Part shown: positions 12,726 to 25,003 of the stretch, piece by piece
Position numbering within the stretch: the stretch's first letter is position 1
How the letters are laid out: every line of letters starts with the position of its first letter
Source of the DNA: Argentina anserina
Taxonomy: Eukaryota; Streptophyta; Magnoliopsida; Rosales; Rosaceae
Assembly (NCBI RefSeq): GCF_933775445.1
Contig: NC_065873.1
Coordinates: 1,178,001 to 1,242,000 of the forward strand
DNA: 64,000 nt
Direction of reading: 5' to 3'
Made by a program: the position numbers and the translations under genes
Notes under the pieces: model-generated
What the model saw: only the letters and a program-made list of their open reading frames with translations
Database searches by the model: none
Told to the model about the DNA's origin: nothing

Positions 12726-13741
12726 TATCAGTCTCCATGTTGTGCTACCAATATATCAATCTCCATGTTGCTTTTTATTTTTATAGATTTGAATAGTTAT
12801 GGATGCGTTTGCAACTCTGCATGCATGGTTGGTTTGGATCAGAGAAAGACAACCCGGCCATCAATCCCATCATATATTATCATCACAACATGAAAGGCCC
12901 TCATAATGAATCAACGTACGCTTCAGTTCTAACATATATATAGCAACATTCTCACGTTCTCCTTTACAATTATAGCTTAATTATAGCTATGTTTATCAGA
13001 CAATTGAGTCAGGGTAATAGAGCTACATTATCGTATCGATCAGTTTGGATCTAAAATAGTTATCTTCTATAACACTTGCTTGTTTGTCCATTAAGTTGAC
13101 TATCTGACAATCTGATCATTCTGATGTACGTATAACAAGTTTAAATAAAGCTGCTAATACCTGTATATTTGATCTGATATCTCTAGAGTATATAGTGAAA
13201 ACTGATAGAAGTGCAGAATCTACATATATATGCCACGCCATGATTAATCTTTCTCTTATTTATTTATTTATTATCTTCTTGATATTTCTATAAACATGAA
13301 ATCTGCATGAAAGCCTGAGTTTATACAATATATGCCGACTAGTTATGGGTATACTATCCCACCAAAATATACATGAAGAAGATCACACGAAATTAAAAGA
13401 ATAGTAAGGAGCTGGCTACATATAGATCAAAACGATCGAGTAACTGCTTAATTTAGACGAGATGTAAGACTAGTGAATTCTTCTACTCCACACGGAAGTG
13501 TGATGCCACCCATTTGGCCAAAACCAAACTCGTCGGCAGCCTTCAGCAGCAAATCTTGGAACATCGGTTGCTTCAAGTATGAGATAGGAACGTACCACAA
13601 ACCGCTCCTTCGTCTCTTCTTCTATTCCAACATATATTGCGAAATGGCCTTTCGGCACATGATCAACACCACTATTAGAAGTACTGCTGCACTTTATATG
13701 GTTCTTAGACGACGTCGCCGCATGACAGCCCAGCTGCATAA

Positions 13742-14333
13742 TGTTAAACGGCGACAAACTTGACCTATGGACTAACTGTACTGATATTGTCCCAACTTAA
13801 CCTCTTCACAGGTGTTGGGTTTTAATCACAAAAGACATCGGTATAATTATTTATTATCCACCCACTTATAGTCTCTATTTATTTGTCACTTCTTAGATGT
13901 GAGATCTCTCCTCTCCAACACGCCCCCTCACGTGCAACCTAATTTTTAGATCTGCACGTGATAGATTAGCATCCCACATACTGGGACGAAATAAACTAAG
14001 ATCCAGTAACCAACGACACTTAGTGACCATCCAATCGGAAACCCTCTGATGACATGATAATAACATCCATCTTGGGTCCATGACAAAGTGACACCCAACT
14101 CGGGCCCACGACCTATTGGAGGCGCGACCGGAGAGGGACTCGCTCTGATATCATGTTAAATAGCGACAAGCGTGGCCCATGGACTAACTGTACCGATATT
14201 GTCCCAAATTAGCCACCTCACAGGTGTTGGGTTTTAATCACAAAAGGTCTCGGTACAATTGTTTATTATCCACCTACTTATAATCTCTATTTTATTTATC
14301 ACTTATTAGATATGAGATCTCTCATTTTCAACA
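13742..14333 (-). mobile_element. TRIM retrotransposon, 592 bp, complete
   Basis: Two direct LTRs, 13,742-13,920 (179 bp) and 14,154-14,333 (180 bp), both running TGTTAAA...CAACA on the + strand. The perfect TSD is CATAA (13,737-13,741 and 14,334-14,338). Orientation is minus, set by the primer-binding site next to the right-hand LTR and a G-rich polypurine stretch beside the left-hand one. The internal part is only 233 bp and has no gene, as in terminal-repeat retrotransposons in miniature. The two LTRs differ at many sites, so this is not a recent insertion. Confidence 0.9.
14142..14153 (-). promoter_or_regulatory. TRIM primer-binding site (initiator Met-tRNA type)
   Basis: Minus strand TGATATCAGAGC directly follows the 5' LTR end (TTTAACA). 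This differs by one base from the usual plant TGGTATCAGAGC site that pairs with initiator methionine tRNA. Confidence 0.75.
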
Positions 14334-14851
14334 CATAATGCGCTTACCATGAACAACTATGTCTTGCAGACAAATCCCCATTTTATGTTTATGGGAGTTG
14401 GCCATATATAGTTGAATAGTTTAGAATCTTGAATTAGATGGATGGGTTCTCCGAGCATCTTGTAAGGTATTTATAGAAACAGTTTTAATATTTGTGGGAG
14501 TGAACTTGGGGCGTCCTACGAAAATATAAAGGCGCATTAGATTGTGCTATATATCGCACACTGTTTTTCACAAACCGGGTGCTACAGAGAACAAATCCCT
14601 ATCCGGTTTTGGCATGTGTACTGGATGAGAGTCATGAGACAGTGATAGTAGCTTGCTGTTGGTTCAAAGTCCAAAGTTGATACATAATACTCGATCGATC
14701 AATTTTTTTGCAACTTAATGGGGGAACGATGTCGACTTGTATATGCTGCTCAAATCGATCTCTCTCGATCCATTAATTACTTAAAATGAAGAAACATGTT
14801 TCATTTTCTTCTTGATTCTTTGAACCAGGGCAAACTTGAATACTATGCCAC

Positions 14852-14876
14852 TATATATATATATATATATATATAT
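14852..14876. repeat. (TA)n microsatellite
   Basis: About 12 perfect TA units in the SAUR upstream region. Confidence 0.9.
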
Positions 14877-15261
14877 GTATAGTGCATCAAGATTGAAACT
14901 GAAAGCGAGATGACACAGATAGTGCTATATATGATCGAGTGCGTGGTACCCAAATCAAGTGTTAAAAGAAGAAAACGATGAACGAATAATTGAAGCAGTT
15001 ATGGAGTACGACAGTACGTCCATGTCGGCATGTGGCTCTGAAAGATCAAATCGAACCAGTCAGTGTCCAGATATATGTAGGACAGTGGCCTTCCGATCAT
15101 TGTCGACCAGAGAGGTCCAAGGAACCATTTGATGTCTCTGTTCGACCCGACTATGCAAACTGATGATAAAACTGCATTACGTGCATACGTCTGCATGCAT
15201 ATTCAATAAAATGAATTAAGGTTTTATCAGAAAAACTAAATTATGAAGAACAGATTGATGA

Positions 15262-15266
<5 letters not shown>

Positions 15267-15296
<30 letters not shown>
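15267..15296. repeat. (TC)n microsatellite
   Basis: Fifteen perfect TC units near the end of the duplicated segment. Confidence 0.95.
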
Positions 15297-15299
<3 letters not shown>

Positions 15300-15350
15300 G
15301 TTGTATAGATCTCTTTCCTTGTTTTAGTTGGATGAAATTTACTTAGGCTA

Positions 15351-16179
15351 TCTCCAACGCATAGGGAATATTTTATTATGCAGAGCTGCATTGTGTGTGT
15401 GAAAAAAAAGTCAATCAAAAAAAATTGACCTCAAAATTTTATGAGGACTACAAGATTTTAGAAATTTGGATTTAACTGGTGATGATTATGATCTGCATGA
15501 TGTGCAGAGCTGTACCATAGACAAATCATAATCCATAAGACTACATTGTGTTGTACTAAATTGATGTTATTAATCGATTTGACATCAACCGTTTTCAACC
15601 CAAGTGTGCTACAATATACATAACCCATAATTTATATTGTTGCAATGTCCATTTTCTTAAACTCATCTTTGCATTTAAAAAAGGTATGATACGATCTTGA
15701 GTTCTTGTTTCCTTCATTCTCTAAAAACACAAGATATAACAATAATGAGTAATAGCAGCGGAGTATGTAGAAGAATTTCACGTTCTATTGAATAATTCAT
15801 ATTACAAAGATTACACCTTAATCAATAATAATATTATTCTCAAAGTAAAATACTTCTTACTTGATAGTCACAATCAAATATTAAAACAACCTCACTAAGA
15901 TCGTTGATTCAAGTGTCGATACAACCTCACTCAGATCGTTGTAATCACACCGTATGTCAACTTCGCTCAGATCGTCGATGTTGCCACGTAGGTCTTCAAC
16001 GGAGGACCTCAGATCTCCTAGCACTAAGTTTTTCGTTTTTCTTTGAATTTCTTCTCTTTGTATTCATCACCCCTTCTTGCGTTGTTCACTTCAATATATA
16101 TATGACAAGCTCTCTTCAGCAACTCCTTGATACATATATGAATACCTCTTAACATCCTCCCTCTATAGTAAGTAGATCA
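15351..16179. other. Intergenic DNA
   Basis: No supported gene. A stretch from about 15,740 (gtaatagcagcggagtatg) resembles transposon-edge sequence but no boundaries could be fixed. Confidence 0.3.
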
Positions 16180-19100
16180 TGTCGTAAAGAATTCCTAATC
16201 CAACTAGGAAACTCCATCAATACACTTAATTTAGAGATCGTATGAAGAAGTTATGATCAATAGAGTTTTTGAATTTCGTAAATTTGAGGTATAAATAGAA
16301 AGTTTCCCATTAAGGTTTTCATTATGGCTCAACACATTTTTCCTTCCTTTTCATTTGCGCGCTGCGCTCTCTTCAAAATCAAAATAATTCCTTTGACTTG
16401 ACCTAACTTTTCTGGCTAGCTCTGGTCGATGCAAGCGATGAGACTAGTTAGAAAATTGTTCGACACCTTCGTGCGTCCAACTCTAGTGGTGGGCCGAACC
16501 ATTTCACGTTGGTTTGTACAAATCGAGAGTCGCAAGGAGCGCCACCAACCTAGATTCTGATCCTAAACCAGTTTCGCCAAATCCATCACTTTCTGACGAT
16601 GGCACGAGCCCATACACCATCCCCTCTTCTTTCTGGTCACCCCTACGAGGGTCTCTGATCTCATTTCATGCCCATAACTACAAATCGAAGACTTGAAGTT
16701 GTGGCGGTAGTTTGGTGATTCGTTGGTTTTTTCTGTCGTCTCTTAGGTGGCGATCGTGGCCAGTTAGCTCTGCATTTTTTTCTTCTGGTCATTCCTATAT
16801 CACTCTCTGACCGTCAATCCTCACACATGAGCACAAGCTGAAGCAGTAAGGTAAGAAAATATAGTTGTTGAGTTTCTGTAGTTTGGCGACTATGGAACCC
16901 AAGGTTCGATTTAGTGGTGTGAATGAGCTCTTCCTCAATTAATCCTTATAACTTTTGTTGGTTAATCAAGGTTGGAGTTCTGATCGGGTTTGGTGATAGG
17001 TGAGCTTATAGCAGCGCATATGAGTGGTTCAGGCGGAGTTGACTTGAATTGTAGGTAAGAGTTTCCTTGACTTTCATGTTTGGTGTTGTGAAATTTGTGA
17101 TTTTAAGAGTAGACACTTGACAACTAGTGGGGCCCATGAACGATCCCTTGCTATGGCTCGTGGTGGCTCGACCGACCTTGTCGGAGAAACTAGCCACTCC
17201 ATCACTGAGTACGCATTGATACAAACATGTTAACATGTAATCTTTATTTCCAATTAGCATTTAAGCATGTTAAGACGTTTAATAGTATTAATATTTTAGT
17301 GGTTGATCCGTGTAGACTCAACCTTTGAATTAAATTGTTGATTACGACATATCAACCTTGTGGGTATGTCAAAGACTTTCATTATTCTCGGTGAAGCTTA
17401 GCATGGGGTGGTAAATTCGATCATTGTCAATGTATTTCAAGTGGGGTAATAAATTGCGACCTTGATATGATTAGGTATGCGATACTTGATATGGAATGAT
17501 TTGTAGTACTAACTTTCGTATTGTGTGTAGAAGACACAGTAGGAGTCAAGGTGAGTAAACCTCACAATGATCATCATGTTCAAAATGATTTTGTAGTTGT
17601 TAAATCGCTTAATGTGAATTTGTTTTATAAAATAAGTTTTATTTTAACTCATATGAACTTGATCGACTACGGTTCATCAATAAGTAAAATGAATTTATTG
17701 TAAAAAAAAAAAAGATTTGTCAAAGGTTTAACAATTATGAACTATATTTGGTATTAGTTGTTGATTCCTGAGTGAATGCCTACGTATATATAGAAATATA
17801 TTGATGGTGTGGAATTGTGAGATGTTGTAAATCTGACTTTTGGTGAAGTTACACGAATGTAGCTGTCATATCATATTTTGGTTGATTTATGATGTAGAAG
17901 AATAATTTATTTTATGAGTCATGTGGGACTCCCTTAGGTACAATGTGCATGTGAGTGATTGACTACATTGTACCATCGTTTTTTAGATTTGAATTAGTTT
18001 AAATAAATTTAGTTTGGATGGTCATAGTGACGATGACAATTAAATCATGAACCAAGTCTTTGGTTGGGTGATTGGTTATAATCTGTAATAACCCGATTTT
18101 TCAGAACCAAGTATTTGCTTGTTTTAAAGTTTATTGAGTTTGTAAAATTCATTTAAATGACTTATGTTTTCTTTTAGAAGTTGTAAATCGAAAACGGAAA
18201 TGTTATCGGAACGTTTATTTAGAAAAACGTTACGTTTCCGCGACGTGAGTATCGACTTTTATTTCCGTCGCTCGTTCGCGAAAACATCATTCACGAAAGT
18301 TGTAGAGCTCGTCGATACGAGTTCGTGGACACTTCACTCGTCCTAATCGGACGATGTACGTAAAGGTTATTAATGACGGAAGTAGTTTCCGATTTTGGAA
18401 ACGGGTATAAAAGTAAAATAATGGAGCTAGGGACCCTACTGTGGCAGAGAGGGAGGGAGAGCTCAGGGAGGAAGAGAGATAAGAGAGAAAGGAGAGAAGG
18501 GAGGTGCGGGGGGTGAGGGTTTCCAGAAATGGAAACCCTAGGCTAGGCTTTCCAAAGGCACCGCTCATCCCAAAGGCACCACTCGACCTCCTACAGCCAC
18601 TCCTGAACGCGACACGCTGCGGTTCGCCACACCAAAGCTCCTCTGAGGATACCAAGCTCTTGCAACTCGCCGCCGCTCGAACCACCATCTCCGGCGACCC
18701 AAGGGCTCGGAGGAGAGCATCTCGGCGCCGATCCTCACCCTTGGTACCCTCTGCCATCATATTGGGGGCCAAATCACATCGATTCAAGTTCATCCCGAGG
18801 GATCGAACACCACCGGCAATCCGAGCTTCTCCGGTGCCAAATCAGAGTTTGTAGCTTCAATCAAGGTATGGTTTGATGTAATTGATGGATTGTGTGTGAT
18901 TGTTGTTGGATTTTGGCTTGATTGGAGGAAGATCGGAGGAGGTGGAGAGAGGGAGGATACCGCTACCTTAGTCGGCGCGTGGGGTAGCATAGAGGAGGTT
19001 AGGGACGGCGTGAGGCCGTGGGAAGGTAGAGGAGAAGGAGAGGAGGAGCAATGGGGCGACGGTGGCGTGCTACGCGCCGGTCTTAGGCTCAGTGCGTGGG

Positions 19101-21341
19101 TCCCACGCGCTGCCACAGTGAGTGTCGCGTGAATAGTAAATTCAAACAGTAATTTTGTAAAAATTTATTTTTACGTTCGGTGGAAGTAAAAGTGATTTAC
19201 GTACTGTAAATGTAACTTTATTTTACGTACAGTAAATGTAAATTACGTTCAGTAAATGTAAAAGTAATTTCAGAAGGGTAATTTGGTAATTATTATTTAC
19301 TGAGACAATATTTATGATTGAATAGTATGCATACGTACAGAAATACGTAAGTAGTATGTACTCGTACATAAATACGTAATTAATGTGTATTTTGTACAGT
19401 AATACGTGAATAGTAAATATGTGAATAGTAACTCCGTGAAAAGTAATTTCGTAAAACCAGAAATTGCTGAACATAAATTATTATTACTGTTTTGGCATTT
19501 AAGATTACGTAACGATTCTAAATTCTTTTCTTATATTTTCAAGGTGATCGATAATTCAAGTAAATGATTTACTTTCGGAATCGTAGAATTACGCTCGAGA
19601 TTAAGGTGAGTAAAATCTCACTTTTACGTGTCTACCCTTGCGGAAATTCGGGATTATGCTGAATTTTTAAGAAGAAATATGACATGGATATAGTGGAATG
19701 TATATTTTTATAAATGGTAAATAGGTACATTTATATAGTTTGCTATATTATATACTCTCATGATTTTGTTGTGAATAAGTTGATTTTGGTGATGAGATTT
19801 ATATATTGAGCATGTTAGTTCGATTGGTACAATATAATGCGATGATTATTGTATGTGGTTTTAACATGGAGTTTGTTAAAACGTTTTATCTTCGGACGTG
19901 CTTATGTCTTCGGACGTGTTTGGCATGTCAGAACCTAGTCTTTGGCCGGCGAAAGTTACGATACAGTTAGAGCTCTAGTCTGTCTGCCGGGGTACTGCAT
20001 ATGAGGTAACATATGGGTTATCGGCTTATGAGTACCCATATATTTTGATATTGGATAACAGATGGTTGTCCAATGTCGGCGGCGTACTACATGAGGGGTA
20101 ACAGAGGTGTACCAGCGCTCATGAGTACCCGTATTATAAATGCATTTGGGTAAACAGAGGGGTTGCCCAATTCTCATGAGTATATATATTTTTCATATTA
20201 TTAGACAACCAGATGAGTTGTCTAATGAGTCATGAGCGCATTTATATTTGTTGATTTGTGGATTTTTGTATATATTGATATGCAAGTTATATTGTTGTTT
20301 TACTCATATGAGTTGCAAAGCTTACCGGGTTTGTGTTTACAATCCCGGTGCACTTATTCGATGGTGTAGGGGATAATTCCACAGGTGTGGATTAGCGGAA
20401 ATTGACGGACCACTCAGAGGACTCGAAGTTGTTTTATCCTACTTGTGGTGAGGATTTATGTGAGGATTTATGGGAGGATTTTTACATTTCCATTTGATAT
20501 AATGTTGAATTATAAATTTGGTTTGTAATAATCGGTTTGACTGAGTTATATTTTGAACTCAGAAACGATCCGATGTGACTTTTAAAATGATTTCGATTTA
20601 TTGAGATTGTTTTAGAGTTTTTCATGACTTCAAAATTTGAGTTTCATGCTCGAAATTTTGGGGTCGTGACATAATCAGTTAGAGCTATAGTCTGTTTGTC
20701 ATTACATGACATGTGGAGTAACCGAGTGGGGTTATCTGTTCACGAGTGTATGTTTAAAAAGAGAATTTAATTGTGTTATATTTTTGTTAGTTGTTGTGTT
20801 TTAAAAGAAAACAAGGGTGATTTGCTTTTCTTGGTTTCAAATGACAGTTTCTTCGTTTCAGATTGAGTTGTTAGTTTTGCTATTGCTTTCAGTTGTATAT
20901 TTATGTGATTTCCTAAACTATACTTTTATGTAGGAAACACTAATCTTTATCATGCATTTTTATGAGTGTATTATGTGGATTTAAATGTTGTTGCTTATAT
21001 ATTATAAGCAAACAAATCATGAGTTAAGTTTACTCATACGAGCTTAAAAAGTATACCGAATTCGTTGTTTATAAAATTACAACATGGTGCACCAATCATT
21101 GATGTAGGGTTTTATGTATGGGGGATGATGTTTATGTGTGTGGTGAGAAAGTTCAGGGAAGTAGTGACAATGGTAGAATGATTGTATTTTGAGAATTGTC
21201 TTGTAACCAATTCTTTATAACTGTTGCATTTACCTTTTAGATTAAATTTTGTACAAGATGTAAATATAATTATTTGAATATGATTTGAGTAGTCATGTTC
21301 CGGAATTTGAATTTTTATCGTCCAAAGTTCAGAGCGTGATA
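16180..21341 (+). mobile_element. Old, diverged LTR related to the long-LTR family, split by copy B
   Basis: The order of landmarks matches copies A-J, but sequence identity is low. It has a ggtataaata box near 16,290, a gtaagg donor-like site near 16,850, an aaggtgagtaaacctcac block near 17,550, and a gagctatagtctgt...ggttatctgttcacgag block just after copy B (about 20,678-20,745). The aataccg..acaa..ggtgcacc block is near 21,050-21,090. The proposed start (TGTCGTAAAG) and end (GCGTGATA) are guesses; the flanking pentamers GATCA and GAGTA match at only three positions. Without copy B it is about 2.57 kb, the expected LTR length. Confidence 0.5.
18084..20671 (+). mobile_element. Long-LTR family, copy B (solo LTR, 2,588 bp)
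   Basis: Starts TGTAATAACCC, ends GGGGTCGTGACA, with a perfect TSD TAATC (18,079-18,083 and 20,672-20,676). TATAAAAG is at 18,406. The hairpin region is rearranged here (gggtttccagaaatggaaaccc). A donor-like site lies near 18,865 and aag/gtgagtaaaatctcac near 19,605. No internal genes. It sits inside an older relative. Confidence 0.9.
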
Positions 21342-22016
21342 GAGTAGTATTTATTTAGTAGATAAAGAAAGTCAATATATATGCTAGCTATATGCTTACC
21401 TCAGAGATATGTGATGTAGATCCTTAAAACTGGAGATGAATCCTCAAACAAACATATTTATTTATTGTATATTCATTGGCACTGTTCACAAGGATTTGGG
21501 ATTCTAGCCCTCATTTTTGATTTATTTACGGTATTCCCCTAGCTCTAGATATATCTGGCCATGGATAGAAATATTTATTTTCCTGCTGCACCGCTTCGTT
21601 CTGTTTCACTCTCAAAATTTTCAGCAACCAATTAATCATCCCCAATTCAGCCTTTTTTTTTTTACTTATGTTTCTTTGGATGTGGATGCTAGTGGTTGTT
21701 TTCTGTGTGTTCTTGGCAATTGATGACCTGCGAAGCAAGCTTTGAAGACATTCGTTAGGTCAGAGAGGTTAACGAGTCACCAATGATTTTAGCGTTTAGT
21801 GACTTCGTGCTTTTTTGCGTATCGAGTTTGTCTCTCTGCTCAATTTGGTGATTTAAACTTAAATTTTGATTCTTAGGTTTGCTTTTTCATGTCGTAATCT
21901 TTGTTGTTGCAAGTCAACGTTCAAACACTCTAGCTACGTAAAAGCTCAAGTTCAATTTGTGTGTGTGGAATCGATCACAATTTTGGGCAATAAAAGTTGA
22001 CACATCTCAGGTGCAT
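21342..22016. other. Intergenic DNA, no gene seen
   Basis: AT-rich; short open frames only and no recognised motif. Confidence 0.3.
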
Positions 22017-22024
22017 ACTTTAGA

Positions 22025-22464
22025 CAATGTTTTAAAAAACTCGCCTCAAGGCTCGCCTGAGGTTTAAAAAGCTTAAAGCTACTTACATAACGCCTCTGTT
22101 TTTCGGTCTGGACACCGAGGCTCGCCTTTTACGCCTTATGTTACGTTTTTACGCATTTGACGCATTTTACAACGCCTTAGAAAATAATCTTTTTAAGTAT
22201 CTTTTTATATTTATTAATATAATGTGTTTAATTTGATGAAAACTATCTGAAACGTTTGGATTATGAATTTCATTATATCTAAATGTAATAAATTGGTAAG
22301 TTCTTATGTATATTTGTTCTTTTTGTATTTGTATAATTATATATTTACACATTTAGCTACTAATTTTTTATAACATAAAGCTTACGCCTTATGCGCCTCA
22401 ACTTCTAAAACTCAAGGTTATCAAGAAAACGCCTTGAGGTACGCCTTCACTTTTTAAAACATTG
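22025..22464. mobile_element. hAT-like non-autonomous element, 440 bp
   Basis: Terminal inverted repeat CAATGTTTTAAAAA at both ends, extended by degenerate CGCCTcaaGGCG motifs. Flanks are actttaga (22,017-22,024) and actttagt (22,465-22,472), an 8-bp TSD with one mismatch. The size of the TSD is that of hAT elements. No open reading frame inside. Confidence 0.75.
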
Positions 22465-22472
22465 ACTTTAGT

Positions 22473-23482
22473 TCCATTTTTTTTTGGATTCTCAATTCGA
22501 ATTGGTTCTGAAACTCTGAATTCAATTGATAGTTTAATGGATTGATAATCGTATTAACAGCTGCTCCCAATTGTATACAGAGCTCCTACATAACACTGAA
22601 CTAGACACGCTTGAATCACAACAACGTTTTTCAAATTCCTCAAAGTCCAAGGTCAGTCCTAAACACCATCGTCTTCACTCTTCTGTTTCATTACTTTCTA
22701 ATCTCATATCTTTATCTATATCTATTTGTTTTGTAATATTGTAATTCTATCTATTGGGTTCAAATTTGTTTAAGTTTTTCTTTCAATTTCAAAAAATTGG
22801 GTTTCCAAACTTAATTGGCTTAATTGATGTTAGGGTTTCTGTTGCGTTTTTTTTAATTATGGTATAGGTTTTTATCTATATCTGTTTGTCATGTAATTCT
22901 ATCTATTGGGTTCAAATTTGTTCAATTTTTCTTTCAATTTTAGATATTTGGGCTTAATTGATGTTAGTGTTTCTGTTGCGTTTTTTACTAGGGTATAGGG
23001 GAAAAAGTATGAAAGGGAGTGAATTATTGACATTTGAGCCATGAGATTGATTCACAAATCATAATGCAATTGATGGATGATTTGTGGTTCTAATGCAATT
23101 GATTAGATTATTATCAAAAAGATATGAAAATCCAACAGTTTTGGATTATGAGATGTTTTTCTTTATTCCATTGGTACATTTTGGTGTGCTTGATGTGAGT
23201 AGGCATCATGTTTCAGATTAATGTTGCATAAGGAAGCTTGGAGCTCTTACATTTGTTTCTCTGGTCATAATGTTTTACAGGTTGCATGGATATCTCTGCC
23301 CATAGTTCAAAGGGAGAGACATTGCAGTTTTGGATGTATTATGTTGTGATCGTATTTGTTCTTTGTTAGTTTATCAATTTATGTATTAATTAAGGCTTAA
23401 AAGAAGAGTACAATAGAATGCTGATCCATATATCAAGAAGTTTGTTGTGATATTTGGGTAATCTCACGCACTATATCAAGTA
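22473..23482. repeat. Intergenic DNA with a 160-bp tandem duplication
   Basis: Two direct units with a 160-bp offset start at 22,711 and 22,871 (tttatctatatct, then tctattgggttcaaatttgtt, then ttgatgttagkgtttctgttg). The second is slightly shortened. Nothing coding is recognised. Confidence 0.6.
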
Positions 23483-23490
23483 GGTATGAT

Positions 23491-24375
23491 CAGTGTTTTC
23501 AAAGGCGACGCCGAGGCGTCGCCGGTGCGAGCTTTCGTGCGGGGCGACCGGAAAACGCCTCGCTTGTCCAAACCAGGGCGAGCTGCTGGAAAGGCGAAGT
23601 AAAAACCGTCGGGGCGGTCTGATGCGGCGGGAGGCGGAAGATTTTCTGGGTTTTCTTCTTTCCTTTGGTCAAACCGACGTCTTTGACTAGTTTTTTTTTT
23701 TGCAAGATCACTTAAATAATGGAAATTTTCTGTGTTTGCAACAGAGTATACTTCAGTCCTGGACATGAATTAAATCAAAATTTTGGGGTTAGCAGGGGCA
23801 GCAAGTTGTATCAAATCCATTTGCAGAACCCTCATGCACTGAATTTGAAGAGCCCTCCACTGAGTTGGCATCCTTTGCTCATTCTCTTGTACCAACGGTA
23901 TTCTTATTAGCTTTGTTTTTCCTAAGAGCTGTCCTCTTCTCTTCCCTGGCTTTTGCAATCACCTCCCTAGGGGGGGATTTCAGTTTCACTCTCTTTTCCT
24001 TTTTCTGGTCCGAGGACTTCACCTTCTGTTCAGCTTTTTTATCCAATGGGAATTGTCCTTCCAGCTTTTTCTGTCATTGGAACGAGAAGCCAATGATTTC
24101 CTTTGGTCAAACCAACTTGTAATCAAACCGCCTTTGCAGCTTCTCAACCATATTTTTAATAAAAATACCATTTATATATATTTATATGTATTTAATTAAA
24201 ATCTTTATTTATTTTAACCTATATATATATTCATATCTTATTTATAAACATATTATATTAAAATAATATATGTTGGAAATGCGGTCGCCTTAAGTCGCCT
24301 TAGCACGCCGATGCTCTCGCCTTATGAGGCTTCCTCACATCGCCTTCGCCTTCGTTTTTGCCTTTGAAAACATTG
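23491..24375. mobile_element. hAT-like element, 885 bp, with a possible captured gene fragment
   Basis: Ends are CAGTGTTTTCAAAGGC on the left and, inverted, CAATGTTTTCAAAGGC on the right. The TSD GGTATGAT is perfect over 8 bp (23,483-23,490 and 24,376-24,383). The core (about 23,850-24,060) on the minus strand encodes a lysine-rich run with KSSDQKKEKR and EVIAKAREEKRTALRKNKAN before a stop. This does not look like transposase and is more like a piece of a host nuclear or ribosome-biogenesis protein. GC-rich ends contrast with the AT-rich surroundings. Termini resemble those of the 22,025 element, so both may use the same transposase. Confidence 0.8.
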
Positions 24376-24383
24376 GGTATGAT

Positions 24384-24994
24384 ATAGATTACAGTTCCTA
24401 TCATTTAAATTACAATTCCATTAATTCATTCTCAAATTCACTTGGGTTTTCCTATTTCTTTGTTTGAAATTTGGTTTTTTTTTTTCATTTGATGTCTCAA
24501 ACGAAGCAAATTGTCTGGCACACGATCTCAAACAAAGACTACGTGGGACTCATCCAAGTAATCGGGTAATTCTCAGACTTTGAACTTTATTATTTGAGTT
24601 GTCGCTTTCCATCGAAGTTCATTGTATTATGCTGAAAAAATAAATATCTTAGATGTGTCATTCCTATATAACGTGAAAGAAGTTGGATAAGTTGGTTTCA
24701 TATGTAATCCTATTCTCATGTAATCTTAGATTTTAAGAATGGATTCTGGGAAGATTGCATGTGTTTTGTTGATGTTGTTTGTTAGCTCTCGATCTATGCT
24801 TAATGCTCTCACAATTCAGTTAGTTTGATAGATGTGAATACATGGTTCCTCCGTGTATTGTCATATGTTCACCACTAACACTAATCACACATTTGAATGT
24901 GATTTTTAATATGTTGAATATATGATGATCTTCTTTAGTTAGTAGAGTTAATACAAAACTAAAAATTGATATATAAGAGCTTATGATCTATATG
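24384..24994. other. Intergenic DNA, no gene seen
   Basis: AT-rich with only short open frames. Confidence 0.3.
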
Positions 24995-25003
24995 AATATA
25001 TAT

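Larger units (their letters stand above)
13448..14381 (-). pseudogene. SAUR pseudogene split by a TRIM, with a 4-bp frameshift
   Basis: Paralogue of the intact SAUR at 39,878-40,210. The start codon complement is at 14,379-14,381 (MGI..LQD start) and the expected TAA at 13,448-13,450. A 592-bp TRIM lies inside the N-terminal coding part. After the conserved VPKGHFAIYVG and ERFVV motifs there is a GTAC insertion near 13,590 relative to the paralogue. It shifts the frame, so the YLKQPMFQDLL..GGITLPC part is read only in another frame. The upstream TATA region (near 14,468) is still similar to that of the intact copy. SAURs are small auxin-induced proteins that inhibit PP2C.D phosphatases and promote acid growth; this copy cannot make one. 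Confidence 0.85.
8165..15350 (-). repeat. SAUR-containing segmental duplication, copy 1
   Basis: Blocks of this interval align by eye with 38,650-41,345. Examples are the aactcatggctgtgt block (8,171 versus 38,657), the block from ggtccatatgtc (11,589 versus 38,731), the 11,700-11,980 block (38,843-39,150), the SAUR itself, and the promoter and upstream region (14,340-15,180 versus 40,150-41,070). This copy was enlarged by a MITE, LTR copy A, a foldback element, a dispersed repeat and a TRIM. The other copy lacks these, so it shows the ancestral empty sites. Confidence 0.8.
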
